From ZC4RG29 sp036273935 (lineage in GTDB: Bacteria; Bacteroidota; Bacteroidia; Cytophagales; Cyclobacteriaceae): DNA of 19,496 nucleotides. The first letter of the stretch is position 1, and every line of letters begins with the position of its first letter. The stretch spans positions 1 through 19,496 of the forward strand of contig DASUGQ010000060.1 of the NCBI GenBank assembly GCA_036273935.1. Direction: 5' to 3'. Below the pieces are notes generated by a model that worked only from the letters and a program-made list of their open reading frames with translations, ran no database searches and was not told the DNA's origin. The position numbers and the translations under genes were made by a program. Shown piece by piece: positions 14,592 to 19,496 of this stretch.

Positions 14592-15341
14592 TTACACATT
14601 ATCAGAGGATACCTTGGCTGTAAAGTATTCCCTGTTCAACCTGGCAATGTTAGTCAGGCTAATGCCTTTGGGGCATTCTACTTCGCACGCGCCGGTGTTG
14701 GTACAAGACCCAAAACCTTCAGCATCCATTTGAGCAACCATTTTTTCGACCCTCGTTTTACGTTCAGGTTTCCCTTGCGGAAGCAAAGCAAACTGCGATA
14801 CTTTCGCGCTGACAAATAACATAGCAGAAGCATTCTTGCATGCAGCAACACAGGCTCCGCAGCCAATACATGTTGCAGCATCGAACGCTTCGTCAGCGAT
14901 TTTCTTTGGAATAGGTATTTCATTTGCGTCCGGTACGCCGCCGGTGTTAACAGATATGTACCCTCCGGCCTGTTGTATCCTGTCGAATGCCGTACGGTCA
15001 ACAACGAGATCTTTTATCACTGGAAACGCCGATGCTCTCCACGGTTCAACAACAATGGTGTCGCCGTCTTTGAAACTCCGCATGTGAAGCTGGCAGGTTG
15101 TTGTTTGAAGAGGTCCGTGCGGACGGCCATTGATGTACATCGAACATGTTCCACAAATACCTTCCCGACAATCATGATCAAAGGCTATTGGATCTTCACC
15201 CTTCTTGATCAAACTTGTGTTCAATACGTCAAACATTTCAAGGAATGACATGTCGGGTGAAACGTCATCGAGCTGGTAAGTCTTCATTTCACCTTTAGAT
15301 GATTTATCCTTTTGTCTCCAAACTTTCAGCGTTATTTTCAT
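14592..15341 (-). CDS. sdhB: Succinate dehydrogenase iron-sulfur subunit
   Basis: 249 residues. It carries electrons from the flavoprotein to the membrane subunit in complex II. The [2Fe-2S] ligands are Cys58, Cys63, Cys66 and Cys83 (DCREGICGTCSMYINGRPHG). The C-terminal ferredoxin part has Cys158, Cys161, Cys164 and Cys168 (CIGCGACVAAC) and Cys213, Cys219 and Cys223 (SCTNTGACEVECP), giving one [4Fe-4S] and one [3Fe-4S] cluster by family pattern. All ligands are present. It is the last gene of sdhCAB, 54 bp after sdhA, and is followed by a strong terminator. The type is that of menaquinone-using organisms with a single di-heme anchor. Confidence 0.96.
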   Translation of the reverse strand: MKITLKVWRQKDKSSKGEMKTYQLDDVSPDMSFLEMFDVLNTSLIKKGEDPIAFDHDCREGICGTCSMYINGRPHGPLQTTTCQLHMRSFKDGDTIVVEPWRASAFPVIKDLVVDRTAFDRIQQAGGYISVNTGGVPDANEIPIPKKIADEAFDAATCIGCGACVAACKNASAMLFVSAKVSQFALLPQGKPERKTRVEKMVAQMDAEGFGSCTNTGACEVECPKGISLTNIARLNREYFTAKVSSDNV

Positions 15342-15395
15342 TTACCATTAGTTGTTAAACATGTTTGCTATGCTCAATTGCGTATCGTCATTGTT

Positions 15396-17321
15396 CTATT
15401 TATAACTCCTTTGCGTGAGCTTTACGTTCTCAAATTTCAATTCCTCTTTATGCAACACGGCTTGCTGATTTTCGCCTCTGTATTCCCAGGCTGCTACGAA
15501 GGCAAACTCATCATCTTTTCTTAATGCCTCTCCATCGGGAGTCTGAGATTCCTCACGAAAATGACCTCCACACGATTCAGATCTGTTGAGGGCATCGTCA
15601 ACCATCAACTCGCCCAACTCCAGGAAATCAACAAGACGGTTGGCCTTCTCAAGTTCCTGATTCAATTCATTCCCACTTCCCAAAACGTTGACGTTATTCC
15701 AAAATTCTTCCCGGAGCTGTTGAATTCTCACCTTCGCTTTCTTCAATCCCTCCTCTGTTCTTGACATACCACAATAATCCCACATAGCCAGGCCCAGTTC
15801 CCGATGGAGTTCATCGACTGTCTTTTTCCCTTTTATGTTTAGAAGTTTATTAAGTCGTTCGGAAGATTCTTCGAACGCCTGTTTAAAGGCCGGATGATCG
15901 GTACCAACTTTGTCGTTCCAGCCGATGTTGGCGAGGTAATCGCCAATGGTGTATGGAATGACGAAATAACCGTCCGCCAATCCCTGCATCAGAGCGCTCG
16001 CGCCAAGACGGTTAGCACCATGATCAGAGAAATTAGCCTCTCCGAGGGCATACAATCCGGGGATCGTTGTCATTAAATTGTAGTCTACCCAAAGACCCCC
16101 CATCGTGTAGTGAACGGCCGGATAGATCATCATCGGTGATTCGTAAGGATTATCACCGGTAATTTGTTTATACATGTCGAAGAGATTGCCATACTTTGCC
16201 TCAATAACTTTTTGGCCATCGCGTTTAATAGCATCCGCAAAATCAAGGAACACGGCCAGACCGGTAGCTCCTACTCCACGTCCCTCGTCACACATGTACT
16301 TTGCATTTCTCGAAGCGACATCCCGGGGAACAAGGTTGCCAAACGAAGGATACTTGCGCTCGAGGAAATAATCGCGTTCCGATTCCGGAATACCGGCTGC
16401 TTCTTTTGCAGATAAATTCTTTCTTGCTGTTTTAGGGACCCAAACCCGCCCATCATTGCGCAACGATTCCGACATCAAGGTCAGTTTCGATTGATGTTCT
16501 CCCGACACCGGAATGCAGGTCGGATGAATTTGAGTAAAGCACGGATTACCAAACAACGCCCCTTTTCGATGCGCGCGCCAAACGGCGGTAGCGTTTGAAC
16601 CTTTTGCATTGGTAGAAAGATAAAATACATTACCATACCCACCGGTACACAACAAAACTGCATGCGCGCTGTGAGCTTCAATTTTTCCAGTAACAAGATC
16701 ACGGGTGATGATACCTCGCGCCTTACCATCAACAATGACAACGTCGAGCATTTCGGTGCGACTGTACATCTTAACCTTGCCGTTGGCGATCTGTCGGTTA
16801 AGGGCGCTGTATGCTCCAAGCAAAAGTTGTTGTCCGGTTTGACCTCTCGCGTAGAATGTACGTGAAACCTGAGCTCCCCCGAAGGAACGATTGTCGAGCA
16901 GACCTCCATATTCACGGGCGAACGGAACACCCTGCGCAACGCATTGATCGATTATATTAACACTTACTTCGGCTAATCGATACACATTCCCTTCCCGTGC
17001 CCTGTAGTCGCCACCTTTAATGGTATCATAAAAGAGCCTATAGATACTATCTCCGTCATTCTGATAATTCTTGGCTGCATTTATACCACCTTGCGCAGCA
17101 ATGCTATGGGCCCGCCTGGGGCTGTCCTGGAAACAAAATGCCTTTATGTTGTAACCCAACTCAGCCAATGCTGCAGCCGCCGAAGCACCGGCAAGGCCAG
17201 TACCGACTACGATAATTTCATACTTGCGCTTGTTTGCCGGATTGACCAGCTTGAGATTGAATTTGTGTTTGGTCCATTTTTCTGCAATTGGACCTTCAGG
17301 TATTTTAGCGTCTAACTTCAT
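15396..17321 (-). CDS. sdhA: Succinate dehydrogenase flavoprotein subunit
   Basis: 641 residues. It oxidises succinate to fumarate (or the reverse) on the cytosolic side of the inner membrane. The FAD dinucleotide fold is VVGTGLAGASAAAALAELG (38-56). His72 in RRAHSIAAQGGINAA is the expected covalent FAD attachment site. Substrate-site motifs are IHPTCIPVSGEHQ, RDVASRNA and VHYTMGGLWVDYN, and the FAD/ribityl loop is GANRLGASALMQGLADG. Length and the absence of a signal peptide fit the Bacteroidota/epsilon-type SdhA. sdhC ends 30 bp upstream and sdhB starts 54 bp downstream. No missing key residue was noticed. Confidence 0.97.
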   Translation of the reverse strand: MKLDAKIPEGPIAEKWTKHKFNLKLVNPANKRKYEIIVVGTGLAGASAAAALAELGYNIKAFCFQDSPRRAHSIAAQGGINAAKNYQNDGDSIYRLFYDTIKGGDYRAREGNVYRLAEVSVNIIDQCVAQGVPFAREYGGLLDNRSFGGAQVSRTFYARGQTGQQLLLGAYSALNRQIANGKVKMYSRTEMLDVVIVDGKARGIITRDLVTGKIEAHSAHAVLLCTGGYGNVFYLSTNAKGSNATAVWRAHRKGALFGNPCFTQIHPTCIPVSGEHQSKLTLMSESLRNDGRVWVPKTARKNLSAKEAAGIPESERDYFLERKYPSFGNLVPRDVASRNAKYMCDEGRGVGATGLAVFLDFADAIKRDGQKVIEAKYGNLFDMYKQITGDNPYESPMMIYPAVHYTMGGLWVDYNLMTTIPGLYALGEANFSDHGANRLGASALMQGLADGYFVIPYTIGDYLANIGWNDKVGTDHPAFKQAFEESSERLNKLLNIKGKKTVDELHRELGLAMWDYCGMSRTEEGLKKAKVRIQQLREEFWNNVNVLGSGNELNQELEKANRLVDFLELGELMVDDALNRSESCGGHFREESQTPDGEALRKDDEFAFVAAWEYRGENQQAVLHKEELKFENVKLTQRSYK

Positions 17322-17351
17322 ATCTAGCGTTCGAACGAACCTTCAAGTTTT

Positions 17352-18023
17352 TTAATCTAAAAACATCCAAATCGGGATGAGCGCAAACAGCGCTGGAACA
17401 ATGATGGCGAATGCTCTCCCAACAAACCGGATAACAGGGTTGTACTTTACATGGTTTAGGCCAAGGGTCTGAAACGCACTGGCGAACCCGTGCCAGAGGT
17501 GAAAGGCAAGGCCTATCATACAAACTGTGTATAGCAGGACATACCATCCTTTGTCAAACCAAAAGGAAACTAACGTATAAAGGTCTTTGACCTCATGATC
17601 TCCATACGTAACCTTGGGAATACCTCCCCAATGCATCTGCGCCCAAAAATCCCTAAGGTGAATGACAAGAAATATTAAAATAATCGTTCCCAGAATTCCC
17701 ATATTCCGGGAAGTCCATGCCGAAGAATTCTTTACAACAACATACTTCTTATCACGCGCTCCACTATTTTCCCGCGACAGGATAAATGCCCAGGCGACAT
17801 GTATTAAGATAGAGGCATACAGGGTGTACGAAATGATCTTAATAATCATATTAGTCGTCATAAACTCTGAGTAGGCGTTAAATGCTTGTCCTCCATCACT
17901 TTTCAAAAGCTGGAGATTTCCAATAAGATGAACAACCAAAAAAACAATAAGAAAAAGACCGGTTAGGGCCATGATTAATTTTTTTCCGAGGGAACTGGAA
18001 AAAAGTTTTGAGAACCAATTCAT
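17352..18023 (-). CDS. sdhC: Succinate dehydrogenase cytochrome b subunit (di-heme, five-helix)
   Basis: 223 residues with five membrane helices, the type B anchor found in Bacteroidota and Bacillus/Wolinella-like enzymes. It binds two hemes b and the menaquinone site. Candidate heme ligands are His32 (VVHLIGNLQ), His75, His122 (IHLRDFW) and His175 or His178 (FHLWHGFASAFQTLG). There is no separate SdhD, as expected for this type. It is the first gene of the operon, with a TAnnTTTG element 32 nt upstream of the ATG and a leader without a clear Shine-Dalgarno site. Confidence 0.95.
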   Translation of the reverse strand: MNWFSKLFSSSLGKKLIMALTGLFLIVFLVVHLIGNLQLLKSDGGQAFNAYSEFMTTNMIIKIISYTLYASILIHVAWAFILSRENSGARDKKYVVVKNSSAWTSRNMGILGTIILIFLVIHLRDFWAQMHWGGIPKVTYGDHEVKDLYTLVSFWFDKGWYVLLYTVCMIGLAFHLWHGFASAFQTLGLNHVKYNPVIRFVGRAFAIIVPALFALIPIWMFLD

Positions 18024-18054
18024 AGATGTTGATCTGGAATTTTTCAGACGGTGC

Positions 18055-18062
18055 CAAAAATA
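18055..18062 (-). promoter_or_regulatory. sdhCAB promoter -7 element (TATTTTTG)
   Basis: Exact TAnnTTTG match 32 nt upstream of sdhC. An ATTG lies 20 nt further upstream, near the -33 position, making this one of the better promoter candidates in the window. Confidence 0.55.
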
Positions 18063-18170
18063 CTCCCCGAAGGTTTACTAAACAATTGGTAAGCCTATTT
18101 AGAACGATTTTATTGCCTCTCAAAAATAATTGTGGTGGCCTGATGGAACGGCGAATGACGTGTAAACAAA

Positions 18171-18281
18171 TTATTTCATGTATTCAAATAGAATAAACAA
18201 CAGCGCTATGACTGCCGCCATGACAAAGAGGAACCATTCCCTCTCAAGAAAACGCAAGAATGCGCCAATAAGCTTTTTCAT
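18171..18281 (-). CDS. Small single-pass membrane protein (36 aa)
   Basis: From the ATG at 18281 the product has 36 residues: an amphipathic basic N-terminus (MKKLIGAFLRFLEREW), one hydrophobic helix of about 19 residues, and a short tail LFEYMK. In-frame ATGs at 18308 and 18323 would extend it to 45 or 50 residues. The basic start followed by an Ala/Ile/Leu helix is typical of bacterial membrane miniproteins with the N-terminus inside. It lies 147 bp upstream of sdhC on the same strand and is divergent from dnaE, so a regulatory or assembly role for complex II is conceivable but unproven. The plus-strand frame across it is antisense noise. Confidence 0.6.
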   Translation of the reverse strand: MKKLIGAFLRFLEREWFLFVMAAVIALLFILFEYMK

Positions 18282-18476
18282 ACGGGATTTCCTCAATTCG
18301 AAATCCATTCCAAGAAAAACCATATTTGAAAATCAGCTACTTAACCTTATAGAAAACCGCAACTTTGTCCATTTACTAGATCAAAGTCTTATTTCGAGAA
18401 AATGTCTCACTATTTACTTTTCGAACCAATGGAACTACTTTTGGCGTTTTACAGCCACTAACTCTTAGTTTCTCAA
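18282..18476. other. Divergent promoter region between the miniprotein and dnaE
   Basis: A+T-rich and non-coding by eye apart from the possible 5' extension of the miniprotein frame. It should contain the promoters of both the miniprotein and dnaE. Confidence 0.5.
18436..18443 (+). promoter_or_regulatory. dnaE promoter -7 element (TACTTTTG)
   Basis: Exact TAnnTTTG match 33 nt upstream of the dnaE ATG. No clean -33 TTTG is seen. Confidence 0.45.
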
Positions 18477-19496
18477 ATGTATCTGATCTTCGACACGGAG
18501 ACCACCGGTGTTCCGCACAATAAGACCGCACCCATCAGTGATCTCGAAAATTGGCCAAGACTGGTTCAAATAGCGTGGCAACTGCACGATTCAGGGGGAA
18601 AACTACTTTCCAGGCAGAACTTCCTAATTAAGCCCGATGGTTTTGACATCCCCTACAAGGCTGAACAAATTCATGGCATATCGACCAAGCGAGCGCTGGA
18701 GGATGGTCATGAGTTAAATGCCGTTCTTGATTCGTTCCTCCTGGATTTGAGTAACGCTCAGTTGATCGTAGGACACAACATAGAGTTCGACATTAACATC
18801 ATCGGCGCCGAATTGATCCGGCAGAGCATCGACCCCGATGTATTGCTCAAGATTAGCAAGTTGGATACAGGTATTTCGTCAACAGAATTTTGCCAGATGT
18901 CAGGCGGCATTGGTGGTAAACTCAAAATGCCCCGATTAGTGGAGCTGCATGAGAAACTCTTTGGAAAAGATTTCGATGATGCGCATGATGCCGCCTATGA
19001 TGTGGCAGCAACTGCCCGATGTTTCTTTGGGTTGCTGAAACAAAATGTTGTGGCGCCATTCGACGCGACACCTTTGGTGGAGATTATTTACGAGGAACCT
19101 GATCTTGAAGCAGCCAATTTCACCAAGCGAGAAAAGAAAAAGGATTCCGGTTATTCGTTGAGTGTCGAAGCATCGGGATCAGTAACGGATTCACCATTTT
19201 GTCATTTACATGTTCATTCACAGTTCTCTGTACTTCAGGCGACACCCGAAATAAAATCTATGGTGGCAAAGGCGAAGGCCCTCAACATGACTGCCCTTGC
19301 ACTAACGGATCTCGGTAACATGTATGGCGCATTTAAATTTGTCCGCGAAGCAACGAACCATGAAATTAAACCAATTGTTGGATGCGAATTTTATGTTGCC
19401 GAAGAAAGGTTAAAACTAAAATTCACTAAAGACAATCCTGACAAAAGATTTAACCAGGTGCTTCTTGCCAGGAACAAAAATGGTTATGCAAATCTG
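18477..19496 (+). CDS. dnaE: DNA polymerase III alpha subunit with N-terminal exonuclease (partial, 5' part)
   Basis: An ATG at 18477 opens 340 codons that run off the right edge. Residues 1-185 are a DnaQ-like DEDDh exonuclease: ExoI Asp6 and Glu8 (IFDTETTG), ExoII HNIEFD with Asp105, ExoIII HDAAYD with His170 and Asp175. A linker with KREKKKD (217-223) leads to the PHP domain, starting FCHLHVHSQFSVLQAT (His243, His245, His247). Next comes ALTDLGNMYGAFKF, where metal-binding PHP domains of DnaE have TDHGN; Leu279 replaces that His. A replicative polymerase with its own proofreading module in cis is therefore expected, and the PHP domain may no longer bind a full metal set. Palm and later domains lie outside the window. 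Confidence 0.93.
   Translation, partial: MYLIFDTETTGVPHNKTAPISDLENWPRLVQIAWQLHDSGGKLLSRQNFLIKPDGFDIPYKAEQIHGISTKRALEDGHELNAVLDSFLLDLSNAQLIVGHNIEFDINIIGAELIRQSIDPDVLLKISKLDTGISSTEFCQMSGGIGGKLKMPRLVELHEKLFGKDFDDAHDAAYDVAATARCFFGLLKQNVVAPFDATPLVEIIYEEPDLEAANFTKREKKKDSGYSLSVEASGSVTDSPFCHLHVHSQFSVLQATPEIKSMVAKAKALNMTALALTDLGNMYGAFKFVREATNHEIKPIVGCEFYVAEERLKLKFTKDNPDKRFNQVLLARNKNGYANL

Noticed and set aside
18178..18468. Plus-strand frame of 96 codons before dnaE
   Set aside because: Low-complexity, rich in Asn and Ser, overlaps the miniprotein on the other strand and the dnaE promoter; no family features.

Overview
The window reads as a chromosomal segment of a Bacteroidota bacterium, probably of the Cytophagales (inference). 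The support is: perfect TAnnTTTG -7 promoter elements instead of TATAAT, few Shine-Dalgarno sequences, an OmpA protein of TPR + PD40 + regulatory-domain architecture, a secreted zincin of the DUF5117/DUF4953 type, a di-heme sdhCAB operon, and a DnaE with a fused N-terminal exonuclease.

Layout. (1) Bases 1-2325, all on the minus strand, look like an integron: a tyrosine recombinase (1198-2310), an attI-like region (1080-1168), one complete cassette (241-1079) encoding an exported protein, an attC-like folded site (235-324), and the start of a second cassette with a lipoprotein gene running off the left edge. (2) 2326-2759 is non-coding, with one palindromic element. (3) 2760-4109 (+) is an NtrY-like membrane histidine kinase, convergent with a large secreted metalloprotease (4123-6696, -). 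(4) 6794-8682 (-) is a TetR-fabF pair with a perfect 14-bp operator palindrome upstream. (5) 8780-10783 (-) is a PorE-like TPR/PD40/OmpA envelope protein. (6) 11115-12275 (-) is a DUF3052-like gene followed by an aromatic amino acid hydroxylase. (7) 12410-14446 (-) is a pair of LPP20-like lipoproteins. (8) 14592-18023 (-) is sdhC-sdhA-sdhB. (9) A 36-residue membrane miniprotein (18171-18281, -) lies between sdhC and dnaE. (10) 18477-19496 (+) is the 5' part of dnaE.

Most of the window is ordinary core genome. The outstanding part is the left end. The start of the complete cassette (GTTGTGGGTA at its left boundary in reading order) is the exact complement of the R'' box of its own attC-like site, while the next cassette begins with a different box (GTTGTAGCC). 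Integron circularisation and insertion at attI produce this arrangement. Two things are unusual: the integrase lies in the same orientation as the cassettes (a 'reverse' layout), and it has an IntI-like C-terminus (SPLD) but no IntI-specific insertion, with an added N-terminal HARP-like segment. Everything here was read by eye; no database search was run.
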